DNA from: Anopheles merus
Lineage: Eukaryota > Arthropoda > Insecta > Diptera > Culicidae
Reading direction: 5' to 3'
NCBI RefSeq assembly: GCF_017562075.2
Contig: NC_054081.1
Coordinates: 18,589,634 to 18,653,633, forward strand
DNA: 64,000 nt
Shown here in pieces: positions 1 through 15,000 of the stretch. The notes under the pieces were generated by a model that was not told where the DNA came from, ran no database searches, and saw only the letters and a program-made list of their open reading frames with translations. Each line of letters starts with the position of its first letter. Positions within the stretch are counted from its first letter, which is position 1. Both the position numbers and the translations under genes were made by a program.

Positions 1-3000
1 TTTTACGACCCGGACCTGGCAAAATGGCCACGTTGGTTTTGATTTGTTTGCGAAGGTTTTGTTTTTTTGCGTTTGGTTATTTTCCCATCGAGATGGTGTG
101 TGCCCGATAGCGACTGGATTGCTTGACAGCGGTTAGGCAGTGTTGTGCTAGCATTTGTACTGTTAGTCACATAATTTATATTGAAATAAAATATTTTTTT
201 GTTATGCCGTAGTGCAAAAAGCATACTACACTTTTTATGTGAAAATGATAAAATTAAAAAATAGTTAAAGTTCCCAATTGTGGAACGAGCAATCACTGCA
301 CAGAGCAACGCCCAAGCTTGTACCACGAGGGCGCTTAGCGCTCCACTTCAAAGAAGACATAAAACTCGCTGTTCGCGTTACCCGTTCCTCCCGAGCTGAT
401 GTTGTCCTGTTGCCGGCGAAGCTCATAAAAAAAGTGATTTAAATGGAAATTGGAAAGCGCGAACTCACATCGTTTCACCGCGGGGCAAAGAGAAGCGTAT
501 CGCGGTAAGTGGTAGACGAGCGCGCTTTTTTATTTGCTTGATTACAAACTGCCGCGCCTGCATCGAAGTGACGGTGCAGCAGAAGCAAAAATATATATTA
601 TATACATATAGCCGCCGCACCCAAACCCTCGAATCATCAAAGGCTCGATCGAATGTCACAGTGACGGCCCAGCCGATACGGGTGGCTGGAAGTGTTGTAA
701 TTTCTAATAAATCGGATTTTTACGACGATGTCGCGGTCGGCATTTCGCGGCGGCTGGCAAAACGCGGGCACAGGGATAGCAGGCTATAAAGTGCGCGAGT
801 TTAAATTACACTTGCGGTTTCTTTTTTTTTGTCGATGCTCTATCCCTGAAACAGCGCCAAAGAAAACCGAAAGGCACTCGGAAAGATGGGAGGTTTAATC
901 CGGTCTTTACTCGTCGGTAGCTCTTTGTGCATTTTAAATGGCGCACCGATAGCGTTAGATTGAGCCGCACAAACAAATCTCGGAATGGAAATGCGAAGAT
1001 TGTAAGGCAAACACAACCAAAAAAATCGCGAAGTATCAAAGGAAACAAAGAATCTGCTGCGCTGCATGTTGATTTGTGTTTCTCGCTTGGGGCTTTTACT
1101 CTTGCCAACTTGTTGAAACTGCTCTGGTAACCGTGCAGATGGCAAGGGCGCCACCTCACGCGCGCTTGATCCATCCTCGTGAATGATTTGTGTCGCACAA
1201 AAAAAGGTATCCATTTTTAAGACGGACGTAAGTTGACGAAATGGAAATTCATAAAGCATTAAATAGAGCAGAAAATGGAGCGCGCGGGGAAAGGTGAATA
1301 ATAATTCATCGAAGTATGATGAATATGATATCGCTCGGTAGAAGGACGTCCCGGCCCAAAAAAAATCCACATTGATAGCAAAATAAACGTAAAATCAAAG
1401 ACAGAATGCGTCATGCGTCGAACTGCAGTACAATGAACGATCCATCTGGATAATGAAATGACAGTCAACCTGTTGTGCAGTGTCGTTTGATGTGGTGGTG
1501 AATAGATATTATTTTTTTCGAAATTTCACTCATCTTGTGAGCGCATTTTGCCAACACAAGCAAAGAAAGGAAGCAAAACAATAGTAAAAGGAACGCTCCG
1601 CTGTGTGCGATTTGAGAAGGATTTACATTTCGATTACTGTTCAGCCGTGTTCGCTAAAATGAAAGTGCCTCTACTTAGCAAGCGTTTATAATCCCCAGAT
1701 TGAATTCTACAGTGTGCCGGGACTCTCCAACCACGTACCACCTCCCGATTAATGCATTAGTATGCTTGTAAGTGCGTAGTTGCGCTCGCCATCCCTCCTC
1801 CTCCATACCATTTCACGTAACGATAAATACTTTATTAAGTCTCGTTTTAAAATATTCCCTCCCCCCAACGCACACACACACACCTACACCGCCCAAGTAG
1901 CGGAAAATGACACACCGTTAAAAGGCGCGTACACACATTGTCGAGCCAGGCGAACTTTATGGCGAACCACACAGTCCCTCCTCCCTCGCGATGGGTGTGC
2001 GGGATTTGCCGTAACTAATTACTATACAATTTTATTGCCGGCCTCCTTTTGTTTTATGAGCATCATCAAGCAACTCGACTACTTGCTACTTGCTGCTCTC
2101 TCACACCAACACCCCCGCTACCTATTTGGTGGTGCTGATGATTGCCATTAAAACACACCTTCTCTTTTCTGCCTTTACCCCCTGTTTGACCGGCTACCTA
2201 TAGAGCTCAATGGTAAACGGTACGTCCTCCTTCACTTCCTACTTCCCCAGCTAACGGTGAAACAGATTATCGACACGAGAGGCACAGTAAATTCAGCAGT
2301 AAATTTAGTACCACCATTTTCGCGCGCCACGCAAGGCACGGGAATCGATTTTAATTACTCTAATAACGTCACCATTCCGTGACATTTCCAGGAAGTGGAT
2401 GGGGAGAATGGAAGAGTAGGGTTAGATATGGTGTAGAGAACCGAGTTTTCATCGCCAGTTGACGCAGTTTTGGTGATTTAATGTGTGGCAGATCTATAGC
2501 TGAGAAACACGTTTCGAATCCGGTTCGAAGGACCAATCCAGCTCGATTTCTGTATCTGGTACAGAAGAAGAGCTGTGTGGGGAACAGGGTTCTCATGAGC
2601 GACACATGATAGAGTGAGGACATTCATTACCTCGCCCTCATCCCCTTTCCCTCTCTTACATGTGGCATTTCAGTGTTCCGGAAGCTTACACACACGGACA
2701 CACAGAGCAGCAGGATGATTTGTGTGGCGTATCTCCGCTTCTTACGTCTACTATTTTTTTTAGAATATGTTCCACATGTTGACATGCCTCATTTTCCTAA
2801 ATCCCCCCTCGGAAGCAGCGGAAAAAGCATCCTTTTGTTCAGTATCTTCGCAAGTGGAAGAGAAGAATAAAAAGGGACTCCCGGCAGGAGAATAAAATAA
2901 TAGGAACAATAGTTCGGGGCCAGCCTGGGCCAGAGAGGATTCCACTATTTATCTGTGCCAACGCTCTCATGCAAAACCGCATCCGGCTCCCCACCCGTGG

Positions 3001-6000
3001 GTTTGGGTCCCCACCCACATACGTAGGTTTGGGTCCGATAGGACTGATTTCAATGCACGCGCGTCGACAATCACCCGACCCTTCCCTTTCTAGTGAACGC
3101 GCGGATAAGGGTCAGCCTTATCGAGTTTTTACGTGCTGCAAAGAACTTGTTCCCCATTTCACTCGTTTCCCTTCCACGTAAGCGGGGGTAGCAAATCAAA
3201 AGCGACGATCTGATTCACTTTGCCGTGCCGCATAATTATATCAATTATGCTGAACATGATTAAGCGATGCATCATTTATAACTCTCGGGGTTTGCGCTGA
3301 AAAGGCAGGCGAAGCGACTAGTGTGTCCGTGTGTGCCGGGAAGCGAGGGAAAGTGGTGCACACACATATGAGATAGTCCGCTAACAATTGGATGATTTAT
3401 TCCTGAGTCGTTAAATGGTCTCTGTGAACCGGTTTTTATTCCCTGCAAGTGTGTTTGTGTGTGTTTGGAGGGGTGGGGGATATTCTTTGTCATTTTACTT
3501 CCTTTTTTCCAACGTAGTTGCATACATTCGGGCGCAAGCAACATAGCCCAATGGCACGGGTAGTCTATTTGCGTGCAGAAGATTATTTATGTATTTTTCA
3601 ATTTCAAACGAGTTGAATGTGCTCTTCTCTCTATACGTCTTCCTATTCATTTCTCTCAGCCTACATCACTATTCTAGTTCTAGATTGTTACTTGCGCTGA
3701 ATGTATTGCACTAATTGATGTACAAAATTGTGCTCTCTTTAGTACTGCCGGACAAACAATTTCAAAAGGGCCCGAAGTAAAATGATCCACTTTCTTATCG
3801 GTTACTTTATGGCTGGAAGATAATCAAATCCATCTAACGCATCCTAACCCCCTCCAGTGCTTTAGGTTGAGTATTGTTGAAAATTTGTCTCCAGGCTCTG
3901 GCACCGGAATCAACCAGATCGACGTGGTAATGTGAAGCGATTTAGAGTGAAATATTTCACCACCCTCTTGCCACCTATCCAAAAAGCGTATCAGAGCAAA
4001 CAAAAAAAAAAAGCGAAAAAAAAACGAATGACTCAACCCGAATGCCAGGATATAATTCCACTCCCAACGATAGGGAAGCCAAACGAGACTGCTCTGCCGC
4101 GAACTTGGAAAGGGTGTCACTGGCTAGAGGAAGGGAAAAGGGGAAGGGATGCCTGCTCAATCAATTCACATGTACGTTTGCACACATATGAATGATAAAA
4201 AATGATCCCCTGAAACCCCGCTTGAGTGACATGTGGCAATGTGGACCATCACCACCACCACGGCCCAGTACCTGAACCCCGTACCGAGTGCAATGGGCCG
4301 TAGCGCGTGGAAAAATGACGTCGATGATGATGATCATGAATGCCATTGCTTCTACTGCTGGTGGCAAGACAGCGGAGAACAGCAACAAAAAAGGTCCATC
4401 CAAAGGAAGGCAAAGGGAGCGGATGCGGAAGGCAAGACAAATGATTTTCACTTAATTTAATGACGTAGAAAAGTCGGTCCTGTTCGGTTGCGGTGCGCAG
4501 AATTGGTAGGAAATAGATAATATTTTTTTCTGTTGATTGTGTGTTTCTGGTAGCCGTTTGGTAGATAGGATTTTTGCACAAAGCGCGACAAAGGAAAAAA
4601 AACCAGACGCATATGTTCGGAACGATGGATCCTGCCTTTTTTTCTTCTGTTTTTTGTTTAGGTCCGTTTTGTTCCAACTGTCCGGCGATGCGGCTGAACG
4701 AAAAACCGGACATTGGCTACATCTTCACCGGATCTTGCCAGTTTTTAGGATCTTTCAGTTATTAAGCTTCGTAGAGCCTTGATGGACCGCGTTTCGAGCA
4801 AATGGGTGATGATGATGAAGTGTGCGCATTTATATCCATCGCTTAATGACCCCAGGTCCGGTAAATGTACCGCGTAAACATGGGTTTTTAGGTTAGAGCA
4901 GTAGCATAGAGAGTCCTGCTTTTTGGAAGACGATGCATACACGGGTTTTTGCTTCGGTTGAAAGATTCTAATGATTTTGGGCAAATAGTTTGGCTTTTGG
5001 TGTCGTCCTTCCCTTTGCTGACGAATTCCTACCTTAATGCCTGGTACTTGCCTAAACGTCTTATTGGTAGCGGCGAACGCAATAAGAACCGAGCCATTCA
5101 ATTTACACGCAGCTCGGGAGCTCATTTGCTCATAAAATCCCGATCGGTAATGAAATGATTTAATTGACGTCCATCAAGATGCGTACTCCCACCCACGTTA
5201 ATCATCGTCGCACATAGGGCTCGCAAAGGTGATAGCCGTAAAGGGTCGGATTATTGGTTGAACGGTTGCGAATGATCCTACGAAAATAGGTAACTACTAA
5301 AATCCCCGGCTATAATGGAGGCAACTGTAAAGAGCGCCATATAGCGTCTTCCCCGTCATCAACCTCCGGCAGTCGTAAAGCGCTTCACAATTGCTCCATT
5401 CGGAAATTCGGCACTGGCAGCTTTGCAAATCCTCCTGGTCATCCGGGCCATGTCCACGGTAAGTCATGTCGCTGGGGAGGATACAGAGCGTCGCCAGCCA
5501 AGCAAGGCGGAGGTGATGGGTGTGTTCCAAGGATTTTCCCGTCCAACAAATAGCAACAATGTCCCATACACAATGGCGAAGTAAAAATAAAGCCATAACG
5601 GCGCACAGCGACGATGACGACGATTCGATGCTGACGAGCTCCGCGGACGGACGAAATTTACGATGCCGGATGCGCCCGCCAGTCTTTCGGGCCTTTCCGG
5701 CTGCATATCGTTAATTGATATTCGGAGCCCGTAATTAAAACATTGATCTCCACCGATGACGATGATGATGAGCGGCGTCACCACGGCATGCCGCGACGCA
5801 ACGTTCGTACGTCTTTCCGGTCCCACAACTCTCAGGGGCGCAACGCAACCGCCCCGAGGAACAATGACTAAAACCACCAGCCCTGGGGGGAGTTTTTTCC
5901 GGCATGCAGGAAGTTTTTCCTACCAGACTCAAAGGCAAGATGTCATCCGGAGAGGGTGGCGGGACCACTGGTCAATTTTATGAAGCGAAGCATTATCGTT

Positions 6001-9000
6001 TTCTTATGGACTTCGATGCGGCAAGCGAATGAAACCCATCAAACAATACAGCGCAGCGACCATGAAATCAATTCGCTACTCTTTATGGCAAGTAGTTGCA
6101 AATAGAAGGTGGAGGGAGAGTTGTAAGGAAACCTCGTCATAAACTTGAGAAAGACTGCCATTACAACCGGCGACGGACACTCACCTCCTCCCCCGGGAAC
6201 ACACATGCGTAATTATCTGACGGTGAACCGTAAAAGGTAATAAAAAAATCGCATTCAATCCCAATTCCTTGCCACTGAGTGAGGGTGGGGCGAAGGATGG
6301 GAGTGCACAAGATAAGACGAGTCCACAGCGAATGACTTCAGGGCTACGATTCGTTTGGTTTGGAGGTTGGTGGCATTTTTTAATCGTTATTAGGTTTTTT
6401 ACGAGCCATCGTTTGGCCATCCGGGCGCAATTGTCCTTGTGCCGAGCTTGGATTGCAGTCCGTACCCGACGAGGGAGGAGGAGGACTTCTAATTCGAAAA
6501 TAAAAACGATCCAATTTTACTGTTTCTCGGTTGGGTAGCCGTGCGTTTTACGCCCAGAGTGGTACCTGTACCCGGGGGTTCGGGGGTTGGGCCAGGGAGG
6601 CAAAGAGAAGAAGGTTTGTATTCCGGTCGAAAGACGAAGAAGACGGAAGGAAGCCAATTTTATTATCCTCTTTTTTGCTCCGGCTTGACAATAGCTTATC
6701 ATCTCCCGCTCCAGCATAATCGGGTGACCGGTTAACCACTATCCTGTTTGCATGTGTGCGTGTGTGTAAAGGTACAATTATCCCAGATGGTGCAATAAAA
6801 GTAAACCTCGTCATTTTGACATTCAGCTATTTTACCACCTCCACTCGTCCATCCCATCGATGACCTGTCAGACAACACCAGCATCAGGAACAAAAGCAGC
6901 ACCATCTTCATTCACGGCCTCACTCCATCCTTGCCTAGGGTGGGAGAACGAATTTTTAAGGTTAAGTTAGGAGCAGAAGACACATACGGATACGCTCGCA
7001 TACATAGTCACCCACAATCATTGTGTTGAATTTTAAATCTCAACAGACAAGTGTGACAGCAAAAATAATTAAACGTCGTTTGTACACGGACGATCGTCAC
7101 CAATTTTCCAATTTTTCACTTTCGCTTAGTCAGGCCCGTGTGTGTGTGGATTCTCCCTATCAATTCTAATAGATCTCCATCACACGTGCACGGAAGGCCG
7201 GAGCCGGAAGGCGATGATCCCGGGCCCCAGCGTGACAACGACAGCACTGCCAGGATGGATGGGTGTCGTGTCGCGCAGTACAATAGTGCTTGTTCATCTA
7301 CCAACACGCCCCGAACACGGGCGTCGTTACAAGTATTTTCCATCTATCTGATTGTGTGACTAGGGCAAGGATACAGAAAGTGTGTGTGTGTGTGTGAGGT
7401 AGAGAGAAAAAGAAGGGGAGAGAGTGCGCTATAATGTTCTCAAGTTAATTTGTCATGCGACCAGGCGACAGGAGGAACACGTTCGAAAGTGAGAACTCAT
7501 CGCATAGGGAGCAACACCTTCCAGAAGCTGAATGCAAAAGTTGGAACCTTGGCGTCAGGTTACGCAGCTGTCGAACGCATGCGATGGAAGTCGTCCAAGT
7601 GTCAGGCTCAGGTAGGAGCCAGAACGCCCCCCGTGTTTGGTGCTAAACCTACCGGTGGGGATTTTATGCTTTGATCTTCCAACTCCTCAAACACATCAGC
7701 ACGCCATTTGCAAGTTATGGTAGAGCGGGCCTAAGTTCCTGTTACATCTTCAGTCTAGGAGGTAGAAGAAAACTTTACAAACTTTTAGTACGCCACCATA
7801 GAAGCTGTTCTTTTAGAAAACGCATCAGAATTCGTCCTACACTCTAGCGATGTGTCTGCCCCATCCTTACTCCCGAAGACGAGCGTCATTCTCCAAACTC
7901 ACTCATCCGCAATCAGGTGGCGACCACGGCACAACCACACACATACGCACATGCAAAACTAATTTGTTCGCAAATCAAAACCATTGCTGGTGAGCCGGTG
8001 AGTGCCAAGTTTTCCATTAGCGTTGGCAGGTTCCTTCCATAGCCGCCGCCGCTCCAGAATTGTCTCAAAACAGATCGAACAACGGTTCGGCAGCAGCGGC
8101 GGCCGAAGCGGCGTGGGGACAAATTAATTGAATTGATAATTATTATCGAGAGCAAGTGTTGACTCACAGAAAATGCAGCTTCCTAGGTTTGCCGCCGCGG
8201 AATGAAAGGTAAGAGGTGTTGATGAGAGATTTCGGACCTCTCGGCGCGCCACTAAGTGCAATCAATTCATTAACTCACCCTAGAAAATCGTTTGGTAGGG
8301 CTCTGCGGTAATGGGCGAAATGGACGCCTTGGGCCTAGTGCTAGCAGAAGTTGGCGGCCGGTGAAATCCCAACCTCCCCAAAACAGTACCGAACACAGCC
8401 GAAGATGGGAAATTGTATTAAATTATGGTTACATTGTTTCTTGGTCAGCCCCGAGCGAGGCGATGAGATCACTTAGGGGTAGAACCTAAACCGGAGGGAG
8501 AGACTGTTGCTGCGTCGGTGTTCTTCGTAGTAGTCGAAATCATGTGTAAATACGGGGGAAGTTGGTACGGGAACACATTTAACTGTACCGGCGTTTGCCC
8601 AAAAAAACCGCAACCAGAGGTTTGAAGCTTTTGTGGCAATTGGATCTGTTTGGAGCGTGGTAAAGTCTGGAGAATCGCTCTAGACGAATGCTCTGGAAGC
8701 ACACACAGGTGGAGCAGGTCGGTTTCTCGTCGTCTTGTTGTTAACGACCGTTGCGCCGAAAGGGTGTTGCTGTGTATTGCTCTCCCTCAGACAGCTAAAC
8801 AACAACAGCACTTTCCACCAGCTCAATCCATCCGGCAATTTTCCTTGCCCTGTCCCTGTACCCTGGCGTTATGTAAATTCGCCCTCCTCCCGGTGAAGTT
8901 GGTGCGAAAGACAAGCCCAGGCAAATCATTCGAAACGGTTAATTATCGGTCCCGGCGGGGCAAAGTGTGTGTCTGGCTGGTTGTTGTTGGGAAAATCCCG

Positions 9001-12000
9001 GCGGAAGAGAGAATTTGCCGGGGGAATGGGTTCTGCTCCGTCTACTTGAAGATTTGGTTGTCGACGAGACGCTGCTGAGCGCACTTTGTATCGGATTTTT
9101 CGGAAGCGCCGAACAATACGCGATATGCGATATCGCACCCGTTTGCTCGCACCAACCCTGCGACTGCGAGAGTCGTCCGGGTACGCGGCGAACCGTGACG
9201 CGGTGCGGCGGTTTTAGGTTACGCGTCGAGAGGACGCCATCGCAAAAGGATATGCTTCCGACGACGACCTATGTTTCTGGGCCGGAATGCTTCGCCGCTT
9301 TGACACGGTCGCTACACAACCCATTCGGGCAGAACGGGCGCTGCGGTTTTGGTCCGTGCGCGCGCGGCATGCCGGGGGAATAAATTAAAGCTCCCAAGGA
9401 AATTGTGCAAGCAATCTTCACTGTGGTGCAAAGTTTTTGCCAATAAATTGTCAAAAGCCGACACCCCCGCCCCCTCTCCTCCGGCTCTAACCCACCCACC
9501 CACAGGGTGGTAATTTACCAGCAACATGGGGCAGTGAAAGGGTTGTCTTTTGTCACCTTTGTCTTAAGACGTTTTCGTTTTGGTAGCGAGCAGGTTGTGG
9601 ATTTGTTTTCTCCCGGACCGTTCAACGTTGGAAACAAGGTGACAAATTCACTACATATACACACAATGCCCCAAGCGGACAGTCTGAAGATGCCTGGGGC
9701 GAGCGATCGAACATCTTGCTACCATGAAGCTGCAGGGAGTGCACGGAACTTTGCGCTCAAATTATCGCTCGAAAGGGGATTACGAACTTGTGGAGTAGGA
9801 GGCGCAAGGTTTTCAACAGAGTTTCTCGGATAACGTCCGGAAGGTGATAAATATCGCCGGAAATAGCCCTGCGACTGAAGACCCTGCGAAGACATGCAAA
9901 GATTTTTCGGACGCAGGGAAAATCGGAAACGAAGCTTGCTCAAAGACGTCTTGCTGTGAGGGTTACCTGCTTGCCATTAACATATTGCATCGAAGTTTGG
10001 TATTTTTACATCAATTAAACACTGACAGCTGTAAAACAAATATCAACATTGGTGTGCAGCAACTTGATGTAATAGGAGTGTGGGATTGGAGGGAGGAATA
10101 AGAATTCCTGCATCAGTTTATAAGAAGCTAGGAACAATGAAAGGAAATGTTTGGAGATTAGTCAAAGTAAGCCATAGGGTATAGCATAATAGGAAAGCTG
10201 TGTTTCATGGGGTTTTTCGAAAATTAATAAAACATCTTCGACAACGATGTAGTATATTAATGATATTCTGGATATTCAAGAACTCATAGTAAGATTCCTT
10301 GTTATGTTGATATGCTGAGCTTTCCTTTAAAAGTATTTTTTTATATTCTGTTCAGTATTTGAATTATGCCTAGACTTTCTTTAAGAAATTCTCAAAAAAA
10401 AAACTGTAGTCTTTCTATTTATCCACAGATGTTTTTGGAATCATAGTACATCTGCGCGGTATTCCAAGATCCTACTCTGTATAAATGACAATCTTTTCAA
10501 TCTTTTGATATTCTGCTTCCTCCTCTACAGAGTTCCTTCCAAGGCACTAACACAAACTCTGTGAGTGGTCTAGGTCGCAATGCGCAATAAGTCATTAAAG
10601 TAATGCTCTCGTAATTAGGCACAAATATTCCCTTGCCATCCTTTTAATATCCTCCATTATTTATAGCCCAGCGAGCGCAATCTGAGAACTCGTTCCAGGG
10701 CCGGCCCGTACGCCGGTTTCAACTGTCAAAACTTCTGCCCTACTATTTCGCCACACAAATCTCAACATTCGGCAGCGCTTCAAATCCTTCCCTTGCGCTT
10801 GTTGGCCTTTGTCGCAGTAGTAATATCGCAAATTTGTATTTACCCGTCGCTAGTTGCAGTCGTTAAGTGCAGCATAAACCGTTCGGGCCGTTTGACGGAA
10901 GTCTCCCAGTGTCCCCCGGCCCTGCAGTCTACTCGGGGCAGTAGCAAAGGCCTATAAAACCATAAACGCTTAATCATCCATCAATCGCGGAGCGGGAATT
11001 TTTCGGGCAACTGTGTTTAAGATCGAGCACGGACAAAAGCGAGCGTAATTAGGGTGTGCTGCGCGCCCCGGGTACCTCCACCTTTTACGGTCCCAAAAGT
11101 TTACGAGCGTCTCACTGTAAGCGCCAGCATTGTCCGATAGGCACGAAGCGCAACAATGTGTCCGAGAAGCGGTGCCAAAATGCCGCACAGGTAACCAATG
11201 GCAACTAGAGCGACCGTTGTTGCCGCGCCAACGTGACCCGATTTTTGGCCAGCGCATCTAGCACACATTGTTGCCGCACCACAGTCTGTCAGCTGTGCCG
11301 GAAATAAAAAGGTTGTGGCAGTTTTTGGGCCGAGAATAGTCCACACCACGGCCTAGTAAAATCTCGGGCAGGTTGTAAAAGCCGGGCGAGTGGGGGCAAT
11401 GGTAGTTAATTTTGCACCAACCGGTTCGTTGACCTGTTTTGTTCTTTTGTTCCATACGAGTAGAGAAGTCGCGTCGTTGGTTTTACTGCAATTCTGCAAA
11501 CAGGATACACTTTTTTGCTACACAAAACGAGAGCAACATTGTACGATGGAGAGAAAATGGAAAATCATCGAAAACGAGTTCGAGCATAAATTTCCATAAA
11601 CTAACCCTGGAGTATCCCCGACCCGTACGGTAAGGGAACAGACAGCGCCCATCCCAATCCCCTGGACTCCCCGGATCTGACTGGCGAGTGAAAATTGTAA
11701 ATTAATCAAAGCGATGTTCCAATGTGCCATTTCCACCACCAGCGCGCGTTGCATTGTACAGAAGGGAAGAGCAAAGCCGGAAGCAAAAAAAAAAAAGAAA
11801 CTCTCACACACTCTCCCACAGGTGCAGCACGCGACACGCCGAACAAGGGAATGTCCGGCAGGCTCCCCGTGCGCGCGTTGTAATCCAATTTGAGGCTGAA
11901 TTTATGATGAACAAGTGTAAATGTAAATGCACTATGACAAAGAGGAATGTATTCCCATCCCCAATGCCAGCCATCCTGGCGGGAAAATCTGCATAGCGGC

Positions 12001-15000
12001 ATGACCGGAATTTAAAAAATAAACATATTCACTCCTGTTCCGAGGAGCTTTAACATTTTCTTTTTTGCTTTTACCTTCACTCTCTGTTTTGGTCACCCAG
12101 GTCCCGTTTGACAATTGCATGCGCATCCCGTACTTTGTATGTAAAACCTCGCTCATGGTGAAAGGAATGGAGGAAACTAGAGGACACACGAAGGAAGTAA
12201 ATGTAACAATTTACTCATCCATTACGCGGGTGGAGTTTTGTATCCCTGACCCACCACCCTGAACCGTTGCAGAGCCTCCCGTGAGAATTGCAAACAGCGT
12301 TGGATACAAAGGGCAATATATGCGGTTGCGGATGGCAGTAGTGGCTGAATATTCGATGCACCAGCGCTTAACCAGCGACACGGACCAGCGCGTTCTTCAG
12401 GCGCTGTGGGTCCACTTACTCTTCCTTTCAGTACTTCCACTCGAGGTTTAATTTTTCCTTTCTCGTTATACTTTTTTTTCAATGGCATACATTGTGTTTG
12501 AAGGTCGTCTCACTGTTCGATATCCGGTTGATTGAGCTAACAGAACGAAACAAACAAAAAGTATGGCACAGAAATTCTCCGGTTTGGGTATTCCTTTTGA
12601 TCCTGCGGTGCGGAGAATGCCGCATACACGCTCCGCATATATCGACGGCAAACTCGACGGCAATATTCGGTGTACCAGCTTTTCGCTTTTTTTTTTGGTT
12701 TAGCTTTACTCGCGCCATTCCCACGACGGGAAGTCTTCATTGTGCTGCATTTTCATATTTATCGGAATGCTCTACCAGCGAGTTGCCACCACTACGTATT
12801 GGGAAGGTTGTAACATTGTTGCAAATATAACCGCATGCGGGAATTCCGCTCAAACTCCGCTGTAAATCCGTCCCTGTACTAGTCCGTGATTGTGAGCTCA
12901 CGCGGGTCCTACCGGTGGTACAGGTGAAATATGTGGAAAATTAATATTTTCACAAACCAGACGAGGGAAATAGTTTGGGCGGGTTTTGGGCGCTTCCGGC
13001 ACTCTGTGCTCTACCGAGAGGGATGGATAAATCTGAAACCACTCAAACTAATCCCCATGAACGGTGGACGCGCTCGAAAGAGTGCCTCCGTTGCTGGCAC
13101 GCTGTGTGCAATTTTGTGTGCCGCTGGCGCACGCCAGCGGAACACGCCAACGTTGCATTTAATCTCGGCCTGCTTCTCCCACTCAAACAACGGAACGTCC
13201 TGTTCCGAAGTTCACTACGAAAGGGGGCGAATTAGCATCGACGACTACGAGGACTGGACCTACGCGGATCGCGTTTGGCGCGTTTGTTTTCCGGTAAAAT
13301 CTCCCCCTCCAACGCCACGGAACAGTGAATCCAATGCAGAATCAATTTTTGTACGCAAATCCCCGCAGTAGTGGAGCAATGTCGAGCTGTCGCACTATTT
13401 GCGGTTGGCTGCGACTGACAGTTCGTTTCTCCATGGTGCATGCTGGACGCTAGATCGTCGGCGGGAGTTAAGTGGCAAATGCGGATTACCGACTCGGACC
13501 GGAGCGATGTGGCCGCGTGTATGTGAAGGGCGGCTACGGATTAGCCACAGTTTTCGACTAAAATTCCAGCTGCAATGACAACAATGTAGCTGGACGTACC
13601 GAGGTTGACAAATTTCGTGGCTACACAGCGAGTAACGACTGTGGAAGTAGTGACACGGTAAACAACTGTGCTTTTGTTACGCACATTACATACTTTTAGG
13701 CGTATGACCGTATAACACGTGATACTAATTACAAGACAATTAGTACACAATTGAACAGAGAAACCGTTATTTTGATCAATCAATTTAGAGTTTAGAAGTG
13801 AAAAGAACGTTCAGTTAATTACATACTAACAGGCACTACATGTTTAAATTACGCATTTAGATTAGATTTGTAGTGCAGCTATGGCTTAACATTACTGTAT
13901 AACACCTCTGACCGACGGTTACGCGGGCCGTGGGAATTTCACGTGCCCTTCGAACGTTAAACTTCACCTTATCACTCGGAAACCACCTCGGCACCTAAAT
14001 TAGCAAACAAACAATCGAGGCAAATCGTTGTAAATTACTTCCGCTCGCGAGTCACTTGGTGTGGCCACCGTCGAGAAAAGGGCCATAAATTGATTGCTTA
14101 GGCTAGGCACTGCATATCGAGCGCGCTGCGCGGGAAACACGCAGTGCGCCAAGGATAGCAAACTGGATACCAATAAATAAAGGAATAAGCGCGCGCTCGC
14201 CTTTTGCCAAAAGAAATATGAGCAGCTCTGGGCAGCCGACCCCGTCTCGATTAGATTAGACAGTGGTCGTGGCGCGTCGTGCTGTCTGTATTTTCGTTCT
14301 TTCTTTCTTTTTTCGTGCTGACCATTCTGTCCGGCGACGGCGAGAGCAAAATCCTTCCCGATCCCTTCGCGCTTTCTTAACCACACGTCCATGTCGGTCC
14401 TTTTGTCCGGGGCTAGCGTGAAAAATAAACGCAAGACCGTTCCCCTCCCCAGCGTCCATTATCACTTATTTATTTACGTTTATTTAATTTAAATACTGTC
14501 GTAAATTGGTTTGCTCGCCTGCTCGCTTGCGGTTGCTGCGGCCTGCGGTAAAAGACGGGGGGCGGTGAGTGCCAGGCTAATTAGAATATTCATTGTTTTC
14601 CAACCGATCGAAAATGGTGATTGCTGCGGTGCCAGGGTGAGAAAAGTGTGAAAGTGTAAACCTTTTTCCGTAAAAGACGCGCCAGAAATCCGAGAACACA
14701 ATATGGCCCCCGCCGCCTCCTGCACTTTCACGCTCACTTCCGGTTGAGTTTATCTATTTTCGATTTTTAACCTCGCGCCTCGTTCCAGTTTGCTGGCCGG
14801 CGAAGGTCCTTTCAGCGCCGGGGAGGGTAGTAAAGGGGTTAAATAAATATTTTATGCTAATGTTAACGAGCCTCGCCACATTGTGCGGAGCGAAGTGTCG
14901 AATTCTAGCGACGGGGAGGGAGTCTTGGGAGGGAGGTTCGCTGTTGTTGTTTTTGTGCTATTGTATCAGGTTCTTGTAATATTTATTTCTAATTGAAATT

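Noticed and set aside
11101..11349. Minus-strand frame with a hydrophobic stretch (TVALVAIGYLCGILAPLL)
   Set aside because: Single frame without splice sites or promoter, overlapped by equally long frames on the same strand; chance is more likely.
12931..13371. Plus-strand 146-codon frame
   Set aside because: Moderate length but no splice sites in phase, no recognisable domain, and an overlapping second plus-strand frame of similar quality.
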